A stretch of 64,000 nt of DNA, taken from assembly GCF_029813785.1 (NCBI RefSeq), contig NZ_JARVKY010000008.1, positions 186,001-250,000 of the forward strand, read 5' to 3'. Below the pieces are notes generated by a model. The model saw only the letters and a list, made by a program, of their open reading frames with translations, searched no databases and had not been told where the DNA came from. Origin of the DNA: Streptomyces sp. DH41 (GTDB taxonomy: Bacteria; Actinomycetota; Actinomycetes; Streptomycetales; Streptomycetaceae). This document shows positions 24,150 to 32,474 of this stretch, one piece after another; position 1 is the first letter of the stretch; each line of letters opens with the position of its first letter. Position numbers and translations under genes: made by a program.

Positions 24150-25816
24150 CCGTCCGTCCTGAGCAGGAGTACGCCGCTGGGGGTGAGTCCGCCGCTGGAG
24201 ACCACGGCCGTCCGCGCGCCCGCAACCTGGCGGGCGTCGGCCTCGCCGCGCAGCTGGACGACGGCCTCGTGGAGCAGGCCCATGCCGTGGGTACGGCCGT
24301 GGGAGAGCTGTCCGCCGTGTGGGTTGAGCGGGAGGATCCCGTTTCGGGCGATGTTCTTTCCGCCGTCCAGGAAGTCGCGGGCCTCGCCGATGCCGCAGAA
24401 GCCGAGCGCCTCGATCCAGGACAGGCAGTTGAAGGTGAAGCCGTCGTACAGCAGCGCCACGTCGACGTCGGCGGGGCGCAGGTCGGTGCGTGTCCACAGG
24501 TGCGCCGCCTGGCCGAGCACCTGGGGTTCGTGGGTCAGCGTGGCCTGGTCCCATTCGGGGCGTTCGACGATCTGCGTTCCGACGGCCTCGACACGGACCG
24601 GGGCCTTGCGGAGGTCGGGCGCCGTCTCTGCGGCCGAGACGACGACGGCGGTCGCGGCGTCGCAGGGGACGTCGCAGTCGTAGAGACCGAAGGGCGTGGT
24701 GATGGTGCGCGCCGACAGGTAGTCGTCCATGGTCAGCGGGTCGCGATAGACGGCGTGCGGGTGGCGGGCCGCGCCGGCGCGCTGGTTGAGGGCGATCCAG
24801 CCGAGAGTCTCGCGGGTGGAACCGTAGCGGTGCATGTGCCGCTGGGCGTTCATTGCCAGCATGACGGCGGGTGAGACGGCGCCGAACGGCTTGAACCAGC
24901 CGTCGGCGGTGCCCGAGCGGGGAGGCTGGATCTTTCCTTGGCGGATTAGTTCCGCGTATGTCGCCTCCCACACCGTCCGGAAGCACAGCACGTGCCGCGC
25001 CAGGCCGCCGGCCACCGCGAGCATGGCGGCGATCACGGAGCCGCCGGGACCGAAGGTCTCCCCGGCACCGTTGTGCCAGACGGGGCGGATGCCGAGCGCC
25101 GACTCCAGTGCGGTGACCCCTCCTTCGGCGAAGCCGCCGTACGCGCCGCCGCCGGGATAGGTGGACAGGCCGTCGATGTCGTCGAGGGTGAGACCGGCGT
25201 CGGCGACGGCCTTCTCGCACGCCTCCACGGTGAGGTGGAGGGGCGGGACCATGAGGCGGCGGCCGATGCGCGAGGCCCCGGCGCCGCTGATGACGGCGCC
25301 GTCCTCGAACCGGCGGGCCGTGGAGGCCCGGCGGACGTGGTCCGGCATGCGTGCGGGGGCCGGGTCGTCGGGCGGCAGCGGGGCCGGCTCCGGCTGGGCC
25401 TCGGCCGGGCGGAACACCGGCAGCCAGGTATCGCCCACCTGCTCGAAGACGACCTCCATGAGCATGCCGAGGCGCAGGTCCTCCGGCGCGCAGTCGACGA
25501 CGTTGGTGGTGAGACGGACCCGTGGATCCTCCTCGATGGCGACCTGGGCGACGACGAACGGAGCGGGCAGGCCGGGGAGGGGGAAGCGGTGGTTGACGGT
25601 GAAGCCGATCAGGGTGGCTCGGCCGGAGACCTCGCGGACCGCGGTGTCGTGGCCGCGGCAGTGGCGGCAGACCGGCTGCGGTGGGTGGATCAGGGCCGAG
25701 CAGGCGGCGCAGGCGCGGAAGCGGAGCCGCCCGTCGCGGCCGGAGGTCCAGAAGAACTCGGTCTCCTGGTCCGGTTGCGGCCGCGGACGGGCGGCCCCCG
25801 CAGGGGGCTCGCTCAA
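24146..25816 (-). CDS. DUF35 (zinc ribbon/OB-fold) fused to SCP2-type thiolase / Ltp2-like aldolase
   Basis: 556 aa. I place the start at TTG 25816, which overlaps the P450 stop (TTGA) and has GGAGG upstream. Residues about 20-150 are a DUF35 domain with a zinc ribbon, CAACSALIHPPQPVCRHC, then an OB-fold ending near FRPAEAQ. Residues about 175-556 are the lipid-transfer/thiolase domain: VISGAGASRIGRR, GETFGPGGSVIAAM in place of the nucleophilic Cys region, YDGFTFNCLS, and GGQLSHGRTHGMGLLHEAVV. The same two domains are separate chains in steroid side-chain cleavage (ChsH2 C-terminal DUF35 with the aldolase Ltp2). A retro-aldol release of a short acyl-CoA is therefore likely. Confidence 0.88.
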   Translation of the reverse strand: MSEPPAGAARPRPQPDQETEFFWTSGRDGRLRFRACAACSALIHPPQPVCRHCRGHDTAVREVSGRATLIGFTVNHRFPLPGLPAPFVVAQVAIEEDPRVRLTTNVVDCAPEDLRLGMLMEVVFEQVGDTWLPVFRPAEAQPEPAPLPPDDPAPARMPDHVRRASTARRFEDGAVISGAGASRIGRRLMVPPLHLTVEACEKAVADAGLTLDDIDGLSTYPGGGAYGGFAEGGVTALESALGIRPVWHNGAGETFGPGGSVIAAMLAVAGGLARHVLCFRTVWEATYAELIRQGKIQPPRSGTADGWFKPFGAVSPAVMLAMNAQRHMHRYGSTRETLGWIALNQRAGAARHPHAVYRDPLTMDDYLSARTITTPFGLYDCDVPCDAATAVVVSAAETAPDLRKAPVRVEAVGTQIVERPEWDQATLTHEPQVLGQAAHLWTRTDLRPADVDVALLYDGFTFNCLSWIEALGFCGIGEARDFLDGGKNIARNGILPLNPHGGQLSHGRTHGMGLLHEAVVQLRGEADARQVAGARTAVVSSGGLTPSGVLLLRTDG

Positions 25817-27180
25817 CGGATCTTCGCCTCCGCCTTGCGCACCGTCACCGGCTCGGCCAGCCCCTGTTCGTCGCACGCCTGCTGGAGGGTCGCCAGCGTC
25901 TCCTCGAGGCCGGGGCCGAGACGCGGACCGGGCGTGAAGGTGGCGGGCAGGTGGCGCATGCCCTGGATGACGCCGATGGTCTCGTAGTGGACGGTGTTCT
26001 CGGCGTCGCAGACGAAGTCGGGAATGCGGTCCAGGACCTGGATCAGCATCCGCTTGAAGACCGTACGGGCCACGTTGGAGCCGATGCAGCGGTGGATGCC
26101 GAGGCCGAAGGCGGTGTGGCGATTGCCGCCGCGCTCGAGGTCGACGCGGTCCGGATCGGGGAAGACGGCCGGGTCGCGGTTGGCCATCGCCCAGGACAGC
26201 CACACCCGTTCGCCCTCCTCGAACTCCTTGCCCGCGATCTCGCAGTTCTCCGCGACCGTCCGGCCGTCGCCCGGCGCCGGGGTGAAGTAGCGCAGGAACT
26301 CCTCGGTGGCCGTGTCGAGCAGGGTGTCGCGCTCCCGGTCCAGTCGCGCTCGCTCGTCGGGGTGCTGGGAGAGCCACTCCAGGGCGTGGGCGGTGAGCGC
26401 GGTGGTGGTGTCGAAGCCGCCGCCGATGAGCAGGGCCATGGCGCCGACCAGGTCGATGTCGGACGGGGTCTTCCCGTCGATCTCCAGGCGGGCGAGGGCG
26501 TCGGCGAGGCCAGGACGCGGGTGGGCGCGGACCTCGTGGAGGGTGGCGGCGATGTCCTTGAGCATGGCCATGTGGGCCTCGACCACCCGGGCCATCTCCG
26601 GAGAGCCGGGCGGAGTGTAGACACCCGCGTGGGCCGGCTCGTTGTAGAGCTCCCACTTCTTCAGGGGCACGCCCATCATGGCGAGGGTGAGGACGGCCGG
26701 GACGATGTTGGCGAGGTCGTCGACGAAGTCGATCCGCCCGGACTCGATCCTCTCGTCGAGACAGGCGCGGGCCACCTCGTCGATGAACGGGATCCAGCGT
26801 GCGACGGCCGCCGGGGAGAGGTAGGGGTTGAGGGCGTTGCGGTACGCGCGCTGTTCGGGCGGGTCCATCTCGAGGAACCCGCCGCGGAAGCCCTTGCCGC
26901 GGGCCGGCGCCGGGATGTTGATGCCCTGGTAGCCGCGCCGCTCGCCGTTGACGTCGTGGTCGTTGGAGAGTTTCTGTCCGGCGCGGGCGAAGGCGAGCAG
27001 CTCGCGGTTGCCGGCGGCGACCCAGTGCCCGCCGTAGGTGTCGGACCAGGCGAGCGGACAGCCGGCGTGGAAGGCGCGGGTCTGCTCCTCGAACTGGTCG
27101 CGGTACTCGGGGGCGTGCCGGTCGAAGTGGACGCGGGGCTGCTTGCGGGTGTCGTCACTGTGCGGCTCGGATGCGGTCAT
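25813..27180 (-). CDS. Cytochrome P450
   Basis: 455 aa. I-helix oxygen-activation segment LLIGGGFDTTTALTAHALEW (about 265-284) has the acidic Asp-Thr pair. The ExxR motif is in EEFLRYF, and the heme loop is AFGLGIHRCIGSNVART with the axial Cys. N-terminal VHFDRHAPEYRDQF and PLAWSDTYGGHWVAAG are typical of bacterial catabolic P450s acting on hydrophobic acids or terpenoids. A dedicated 3Fe-4S ferredoxin lies just upstream, so electron supply is local. It probably does the first or a late hydroxylation of the island's substrate. Confidence 0.94.
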   Translation of the reverse strand: MTASEPHSDDTRKQPRVHFDRHAPEYRDQFEEQTRAFHAGCPLAWSDTYGGHWVAAGNRELLAFARAGQKLSNDHDVNGERRGYQGINIPAPARGKGFRGGFLEMDPPEQRAYRNALNPYLSPAAVARWIPFIDEVARACLDERIESGRIDFVDDLANIVPAVLTLAMMGVPLKKWELYNEPAHAGVYTPPGSPEMARVVEAHMAMLKDIAATLHEVRAHPRPGLADALARLEIDGKTPSDIDLVGAMALLIGGGFDTTTALTAHALEWLSQHPDERARLDRERDTLLDTATEEFLRYFTPAPGDGRTVAENCEIAGKEFEEGERVWLSWAMANRDPAVFPDPDRVDLERGGNRHTAFGLGIHRCIGSNVARTVFKRMLIQVLDRIPDFVCDAENTVHYETIGVIQGMRHLPATFTPGPRLGPGLEETLATLQQACDEQGLAEPVTVRKAEAKIR

Positions 27181-27211
27181 TGCGGGTTCTCCTCGTGTCG
27201 GCCGCGCCCCC

Positions 27212-27403
27212 TCAGAAGACGCTGATCGCTCGCTCGGGGCAGGACCGGACGGCCTCCACCACCTGGTCCTGCTGATCGTCGGGGACCTCCTCGTCGATCG
27301 GGGAGGAATGGCCGTCGATCTCGCTCAGTTCGAATACCTTCGGGGCGCGCATAGCGCACAGGGTGTGCCCCTGGCAGCGCTCGGGGTCGACGCGTACCTT
27401 CAC
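27212..27403 (-). CDS. P450-associated 3Fe-4S ferredoxin
   Basis: 63 aa, the standard size. Cluster ligands: CQGHTLC (Cys-x2-His-x2-Cys; His in place of the fourth Cys marks the 3Fe-4S type) and SCPERAI near the end. It starts MKVRVDPERC and is 31 bp upstream of the P450 it must serve. The reductase partner could be the flavoprotein at 13089, although that one has its own 2Fe-2S domain. Confidence 0.95.
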   Translation of the reverse strand: MKVRVDPERCQGHTLCAMRAPKVFELSEIDGHSSPIDEEVPDDQQDQVVEAVRSCPERAISVF

Positions 27404-27433
27404 GTCACTCAGCTCCCGTTCACGTTCAGGTCG

Positions 27434-27452
27434 GGTCAGGTCAGGTCAGGTC
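27434..27452. repeat. GGTCA pentanucleotide tandem repeat over a stop codon
   Basis: Nearly four tandem GGTCA units. The stop codon of the substrate-binding lipoprotein (27441-27443) lies inside the repeat. Slippage by one unit would change the extreme C-terminus only. Confidence 0.7.
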
Positions 27453-28823
27453 GGACAGGGACTTGCCGACGGAGGCGAGGGTGGCGGGTTTGCCGTAGTC
27501 GCCCTTGTACTTGTAGACGGGGCCGTCGCAGCGGAACGCGCCCTGGTCGGGCTTGAAGTCCGCGGGCTGCCAGCCGTCTGCGGTGGCCTCCACGACCGCG
27601 AAGCAGCTGGTCGGCTCCTTCGAGGTCAGATCGAACGGGGCCTGCAGACCGCCTGCCGTCCAGTCGGTGTTCTTCCGCGCGTCCTCGTGGACGCAGGCGC
27701 GGGTGAGGGTGGTGCAGTCGCGGGCGGCGGTGGCGAACAGCAGCCAGGCGGAGAAGGCGCGCAGCGCGGGATAGCTGACTTCCTTCCCCGGCGCGTACTT
27801 CTTGAACAGGTCGATGGCCTGCTGGGTGGCGGGGTTGTCGGCCGCGCTCTCCAGCGGTGCGGTGGCGAACAGCTCGGCGTAGTTGTGCTGCTTGGCCAGG
27901 GCCGTGCCCGCCAGCTTCGGGAAGGCGGGGCCGTAGGCGTTGGAGTTCGCGTCGATCCAGTCGGGCGCGTAGTCGATGCTGGTGAGGGCCTGCTCCAGTT
28001 TGGCGAGGCTGGCGAAGTCACCGAGGAAGACGAGGCCCTTGACGTCCTCCTTCTTGATCGCCTGGGCGTACGGGGTCCAGTCGGAGACGCCGGACGCGGG
28101 GTACAGGTCGGTGTAGGAGACCTTGCCGCCGAGGCCGGCCACCGCTTCCTCGAACTGGGCCGACATCACCTTGGTGACGGGCGAGTCTCCGGCGATGATG
28201 CCGACCTTCTGTGCGGAGTCGGGGTACTTCTCCTTCATCAGCCAGTTGTAGTAGCCGGGGTACTGGAAGTACCCGGCGGTGGGCTGCGACGCGATCACCT
28301 GGAGGTCGGAGCCGATGGCGCCGATCTGGCTGGACTGCGCGGGAAAGTTGGGAAGCAGGCAGGTCAGCCGGTCCTTGACGCCCAGGCTGTCCAGGGCCGC
28401 TCCGCCGCCGACCAGCGCGAAGTCCTCCTTGCACGCCTCCAGCGTCCGCTGGCGGACCTCGGTGAGCCGGGTGTCCCGGGTGACCGGTTCGAGGTCACGG
28501 CCGTTGATGCCTCCCGCGTCGTTGCACCAGGAGGTGAAGACCTTCGCCACGTCGACGAACTCGGACTTCTTGGAGAAGCCGACGTCGGACAGGACGCCGA
28601 CCTGGAGCTTGTCGTCCGTGACGCCCTGCGTGGACGACTTCCCGGCGGTGCCGGGACCGCACACGTCCTTCAGGGTGCCGAAGTCACCGGACGCGGCACG
28701 GGTTTCCCGCGCGGCGGGAGTGTCCTGTCGGGCGGAATCGGTGTCGTCGTCCGAGCGGGTGGAGCAGCCGGCGGCCAGCAGCACCGCGAGTGCGGTGACA
28801 CCGCCTGTGAGCAGCCTGCGCAT
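27441..28823 (-). CDS. Branched-chain amino-acid-type substrate-binding lipoprotein (Peripla_BP_6)
   Basis: 460 aa exported lipoprotein. The N-terminus MRRLLTGGVTALAVLLAAGC gives a lipobox with Cys20. The mature part has KLQVGVLSDVGFSKKSEFVD, CNDAGGINGRDLEPV, and the DSPVTKVMSAQFEEAV and KGLVFLGDFASLAKLE hinge regions of the family 1 / leucine-binding fold. Such proteins bind acids or aromatic compounds and hand them to an ABC importer. No permease or ATPase gene is in the window, so it either works with a remote transporter or acts as a sensor. Position inside the operon suggests it binds the pathway substrate. Confidence 0.9.
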   Translation of the reverse strand: MRRLLTGGVTALAVLLAAGCSTRSDDDTDSARQDTPAARETRAASGDFGTLKDVCGPGTAGKSSTQGVTDDKLQVGVLSDVGFSKKSEFVDVAKVFTSWCNDAGGINGRDLEPVTRDTRLTEVRQRTLEACKEDFALVGGGAALDSLGVKDRLTCLLPNFPAQSSQIGAIGSDLQVIASQPTAGYFQYPGYYNWLMKEKYPDSAQKVGIIAGDSPVTKVMSAQFEEAVAGLGGKVSYTDLYPASGVSDWTPYAQAIKKEDVKGLVFLGDFASLAKLEQALTSIDYAPDWIDANSNAYGPAFPKLAGTALAKQHNYAELFATAPLESAADNPATQQAIDLFKKYAPGKEVSYPALRAFSAWLLFATAARDCTTLTRACVHEDARKNTDWTAGGLQAPFDLTSKEPTSCFAVVEATADGWQPADFKPDQGAFRCDGPVYKYKGDYGKPATLASVGKSLSDLT

Positions 28824-28881
28824 GGTGCCTCCTCGTGCCGCCCGGACGTCGTCGTCCGGGGGAGGGGACGGGACGATCGGG

Positions 28882-30087
28882 TCAGGTGACCGCGCCGCTC
28901 GCCTTGAGGGCGAGGATGCGGTCCCAGTCGTAGCCGAGCTCGGTGAGGATCTCCTCCGTCTGCGCGGCGAATTCCGGTGCGGGGCCGAGGGCGGTGTCCT
29001 CGACGTCGAACTGGACGGGGCTGGCCACGAGTTCCAGGTCGCCAGCCTGCCCGATGTAACCGTTGGCGCGCACCTGGGCGTCGGTGGTGGCCTGGAGGGT
29101 GTCCTGGACGGGCGCCCAGGGCCCGTCGAGGGCGGCGAACCGCTCGGTCCACTCGGCGAGCGGGCGGGTGGCGATCACCTCGCGCAGGATCTTCACCGCG
29201 TCGCCCGTGTGCCGGGCGATGGACTCGGTGGTGGCGAACCGGGGGTCGTCGGCGAGCTCGGGCCGGTCCAGGCATCGGCACACGTTGGCCCAGAACTTGG
29301 CCGGCTGGAGCATCACGAAGGTGATGTACCGGTCGTCGGCGGTGCGGTAGAGCCCGGAGAGCGGGTTGGTGGGTGAGCCGTGGGTGCTGGGCGCGACGCC
29401 CTCCCAGGCCCGGTCCAGGTGCAGGGACAGGCCGATGGAGTGGCCGAGCGCCCACAGGCCGCTGCCGAGCAGGGAGACGTCGACCACGGAGGTCTCCCCG
29501 GTGCGTTCGCGGCGCAGCAGCGCGGCGGCGATGCCGCCTGCCAGGTTGGTGCCGGAGATGGTGTCACCGTAGGCCGGACCGGGCGGGCTGATCATGCCCT
29601 CCGTGCCGGGCGGGGTGATGCTGGCCGCCGTGCCGGCCCTGGCCCAGAAGGCGGTCATGTCATAGCCGCCCCGGCCCGACTCGGCGCCTCGGGGGCCGAG
29701 GGCACTGCCGCGGGCGTAGACGATCCGCGGGTTGACGGCGCGGATGTCGTCGACGTCGATGCCGAGCCGGGCTCGGGAGGCGGGCAGGAAGCTGGTGAGG
29801 AACACGTCCGCGTCCCGGGCCAGTTCGTGCAGGACCTCCCGGCCCTCCGGGGTGGTCATGTCCAGCCCCAGGGAGCGCTTGCCGCGGTTGGCGTGCGCGA
29901 CGTTCGGGTTGGGGTCGCCCTCCACCCGGAAGCTGCCGGTCTGGCGCAGCCCGCGTTGCGGGTCACCGGTGACCGCGTGTTCGACCTTGACCACGTCGGC
30001 GCCCCAGTCCGCGAGGACGGCTCCCGCCGAGGGCACGAAGCCGTACATGGCGACTTCCAGGACGCGGATCCCCTCCAGCGGCCTCAT
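28882..30087 (-). CDS. CaiB/BaiF family CoA-transferase
   Basis: 401 aa, standard length. N-terminal PLEGIRVLEVAMYGFVPSAG, then VVKVEHAVTGDP and NRGKRSLGLDM. The catalytic Asp is in GRGGYDMTAFWARAGTAAS, and LSGLYRTADDRYITFVM is the small domain. It resembles actinobacterial CoA-transferase / 2-methylacyl-CoA racemase members. It overlaps the ALDH stop by 4 bp, so the acid formed by the ALDH could be directly activated by CoA transfer from another thioester. Confidence 0.92.
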   Translation of the reverse strand: MRPLEGIRVLEVAMYGFVPSAGAVLADWGADVVKVEHAVTGDPQRGLRQTGSFRVEGDPNPNVAHANRGKRSLGLDMTTPEGREVLHELARDADVFLTSFLPASRARLGIDVDDIRAVNPRIVYARGSALGPRGAESGRGGYDMTAFWARAGTAASITPPGTEGMISPPGPAYGDTISGTNLAGGIAAALLRRERTGETSVVDVSLLGSGLWALGHSIGLSLHLDRAWEGVAPSTHGSPTNPLSGLYRTADDRYITFVMLQPAKFWANVCRCLDRPELADDPRFATTESIARHTGDAVKILREVIATRPLAEWTERFAALDGPWAPVQDTLQATTDAQVRANGYIGQAGDLELVASPVQFDVEDTALGPAPEFAAQTEEILTELGYDWDRILALKASGAVT

Positions 30088-31550
30088 GACTGCTCCTCGG
30101 GGGCGACGATGCGGGCGAATGCCTTCTCCTCCAAGAACTCCTCGAACCCGGACGGGCCGCTCTCCCGGCCGATGCCGGACTGCTTGTAGCCGCCGAAGGG
30201 CACGTCGGGGGCGAAGTAGTTGCCGCCGTTGATGGAGAAGGTGCCGGTACGGATGCGCCGGGCGATGCGGATGGCCCGCTGTTCGTCGGCGCTGTGCACG
30301 GCGCCGGAGAGTCCGTACCTGGAGTTGTTGGCGATGCGAACGGCGTCGTCCTCGTCGTCGTAGGGGATCACGGCGAGGACGGGGCCGAAGACCTCCTCCT
30401 GCGCGATCTCGCTGTCGGGATCGACCTCCGCGAGCAGGGTGGGCGCGTAGAAGTGTCCGGGGTCGACGCGCTTGCCGCCGCGGACCAGGACGGCGCCTTC
30501 GTCGACGGCCCGGCGCACCATGCTGTCGACCTTGTCGCGCTGGTCCTCGCTGATCAGCGGTCCCATGTTCGTCCGCGGATCGGTGGGGTCGCCGACCCGG
30601 ACCCGGTCAAGGCCGGCCGCGACCATCTGCACGATCTCGTCGTGCCGGGCACGCGGCACGAGCAGACGGGAGGTGAGGGCGCAGCCCTGGCCCGAGTGGG
30701 AGCAGATGGTGAAGGCGGCGAACATGGCGGCCTTGGTGACGTCGGCGTCGTCGAGGACGATCATGGCCGACTTTCCACCGAGTTCGAGGAAGACCCGCTT
30801 CACCGATCCAGAGGCGTCGGCCATGATGCGCCGGCCCGTGCTGGTGGCTCCGGTGAAGGTCACCGCGTCCACGCCGCGGTGGGTGGTGAGCGCCTTGCCG
30901 ACCTCGGGGGTCGAGGAGCTGAGGACGTTGACGACTCCGGGCGGGATGTCGGTGTGCTCGGCGATCAGTTCGCCGAGGGCGAGGGTGGTGAGCGGGGTCT
31001 GCGGGGCACCCTTGAGGACGACGGTGCAGCCCGCGGCGAGCGCGGGGGCGAGCTTGGCCAGGGCGAGCTGGTTGGGGAAGTTGTACGGCAGGATCGCGGC
31101 GACGACGCCGGCCGCTTCCTTCTCCACCCAGCGGTGGTGACGCTGGCCGCGGGACTCGACCACGCCCAGGTCCTCGGTGAACTCGTAGCTCTCCAGCAGG
31201 TCGGCGTAGTACTTCACGATGCCGATCGGCTCGTCGAGCTGCGGACCGTGGGTGAGCTGGCGGGGCGCGCCGACCTCGGCGATGGTCAGCTCGCGCAGCT
31301 CCTCACGGTGCTCGTCGAGGGCTTGGTGGAGCCGGCGCAGGGAGCGCAGCCGCAGGTCCCTGTCGGTGGGCCAGTCGGTGGTGTCGAAGGCGCGGCGGGC
31401 GGCGGCCACGGCCGCCTCGGCGTCCGCCGTGGTGGCCTCGGGCGCGTGCCCCACCAGTTCACCGGTGGCGGGGTTGTGGGACGGGAAGGTCGCGCCGGTG
31501 GTGAGGAGCTTGCCGTCGATCAGCAGGGAGCTGGTGGGTGCCTGGTTCAC
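30084..31550 (-). CDS. Aldehyde dehydrogenase
   Basis: 488 aa from GTG 31550. Typical NAD(P)+ ALDH: LPYNFPNQLALAKLAPALAA, the cofactor loop TFTGATSTGRRIM, general base Glu in FLELGGKSAMIVL, and nucleophilic Cys in HSGQGCALTSRLL. EEVFGPVLAVIPYDDEDDAV and FGGYKQSGIGRES close the protein. It oxidises an aldehyde to the acid, presumably following the P450 or GMC enzyme. It overlaps the SDR (GTGA) and the CoA-transferase, giving an alcohol-aldehyde-acid-CoA order consistent with a terminal oxidation route. Confidence 0.95.
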   Translation of the reverse strand: MNQAPTSSLLIDGKLLTTGATFPSHNPATGELVGHAPEATTADAEAAVAAARRAFDTTDWPTDRDLRLRSLRRLHQALDEHREELRELTIAEVGAPRQLTHGPQLDEPIGIVKYYADLLESYEFTEDLGVVESRGQRHHRWVEKEAAGVVAAILPYNFPNQLALAKLAPALAAGCTVVLKGAPQTPLTTLALGELIAEHTDIPPGVVNVLSSSTPEVGKALTTHRGVDAVTFTGATSTGRRIMADASGSVKRVFLELGGKSAMIVLDDADVTKAAMFAAFTICSHSGQGCALTSRLLVPRARHDEIVQMVAAGLDRVRVGDPTDPRTNMGPLISEDQRDKVDSMVRRAVDEGAVLVRGGKRVDPGHFYAPTLLAEVDPDSEIAQEEVFGPVLAVIPYDDEDDAVRIANNSRYGLSGAVHSADEQRAIRIARRIRTGTFSINGGNYFAPDVPFGGYKQSGIGRESGPSGFEEFLEEKAFARIVAPEEQS

Positions 31551-32278
31551 AGCCGCACCACCGATCCGCCGTCCACCGCGACGACCTGGCCGGTGACCCA
31601 GCTCGCGGCGTCGGACAGCAGGAAGAGGAGCAGACCGGCTTGATCCGCCGGTTTCCCCATGCGTTTGAGGGCGAGCGACCTCACCAGCGCCTCGCGGACT
31701 TGCTCCGGGATGATGTCGCGGGAGCCCTCGGTGTCCGTCGGGCCGGGGGCGATCGCGTTGACGCGGATGCCCCGGTCACCGAGTTCCGCGGCGAGGGACG
31801 CGGTGAGGTGGTTGATGCCTGCCTTGGCGAGGCCGTAGAAACCGGTGGGCTGCCAGGCGGCGGTGGATGACTGGTTGACGATCGCGGAGCCTTCCTTCAG
31901 GTGCGGCAGGACCGCCCGGGTCACGTGCAGCGCACCGAGCAGGTTCACCTTGAGGAACCGGTCGAGGTAGTCGTAGTCGACACTGGTGATGCCCTCGCGG
32001 CGCATGCCCTGGAAGATGGCGGCGTTGTTGACGAGGTGGTCGATCGCTCCGAACTCGGTGATCACCGTGTCGGCGAGCGCCTCGGCGGATGCCGGGTCGC
32101 CGACGTCGGTCCGTACGAAGAGCGCGTCCCCTATCTCCTTGGCGACACGTTGCCCCTGCTCCTCGTTCAGCTCGGCGACCACGACCCGCGCGCCTTCGGC
32201 GGCCAGCGCCTTCGCGTAGCCCTCGCCAATGCCTTGGCCGGCTCCGGTGACGATCGCCACCTTGTCCCTGAACCGCAT
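31547..32278 (-). CDS. SDR-family dehydrogenase
   Basis: 243 aa from ATG 32278, preceded by GGGAGG at 6 nt; a longer frame lacks a ribosome-binding site and would run into the operator. Cofactor motif AIVTGAGQGIGEGYAKAL, then VNNAAIFQG, active-site Ser in NQSSTAAWQPTG, and the YGLAK Tyr-Lys pair. The C-terminal WVTGQVVAVDGGSV is normal. It likely oxidises an alcohol or 3-hydroxyacyl group with NAD(P)+. It heads the longest leftward gene run of the window (about 11 kb). Confidence 0.9.
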   Translation of the reverse strand: MRFRDKVAIVTGAGQGIGEGYAKALAAEGARVVVAELNEEQGQRVAKEIGDALFVRTDVGDPASAEALADTVITEFGAIDHLVNNAAIFQGMRREGITSVDYDYLDRFLKVNLLGALHVTRAVLPHLKEGSAIVNQSSTAAWQPTGFYGLAKAGINHLTASLAAELGDRGIRVNAIAPGPTDTEGSRDIIPEQVREALVRSLALKRMGKPADQAGLLLFLLSDAASWVTGQVVAVDGGSVVRL

Positions 32279-32302
32279 CCCAGCCTCCCTGCTCGGTTGG
32301 TC

Positions 32303-32317
32303 GGAAACTACATTCTC
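32303..32317. promoter_or_regulatory. Operator GAGAAT-N3-ATTCTC, site E (one degenerate half)
   Basis: GGAAACTACATTCTC: right half perfect, left half 3 of 6; the GGAAA form also occurs at site D. It lies 25 bp upstream of the SDR that starts the long leftward run. Confidence 0.55.
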
Positions 32318-32438
32318 CATTTCGGCGAATCAAGGATTCAGACAAGAGAGCCTGTTGCGCACCCATCATGCGAGCGAACCCATCGGCAACGCCCACGACT
32401 CCTTGGCGTGACACGGGACTTCCCCTCACGCTCAGCTT

Positions 32439-32453
32439 GAGAATATGATTCTC
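32439..32453. promoter_or_regulatory. Operator GAGAAT-N3-ATTCTC, site F
   Basis: GAGAATATGATTCTC, a perfect 6-3-6 palindrome upstream of the TauD-type gene. It contains TATGAT (32444-32449), a good -10 element on the plus strand, so repressor and polymerase would compete. Confidence 0.82.
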
Positions 32454-32474
32454 AGATACGGAAGGGGTGTTTAC

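Noticed and set aside
27434..27452. Tandem GGTCA units as a CRISPR-like array
   Set aside because: Units are 5 bp with no spacers and no cas genes nearby.
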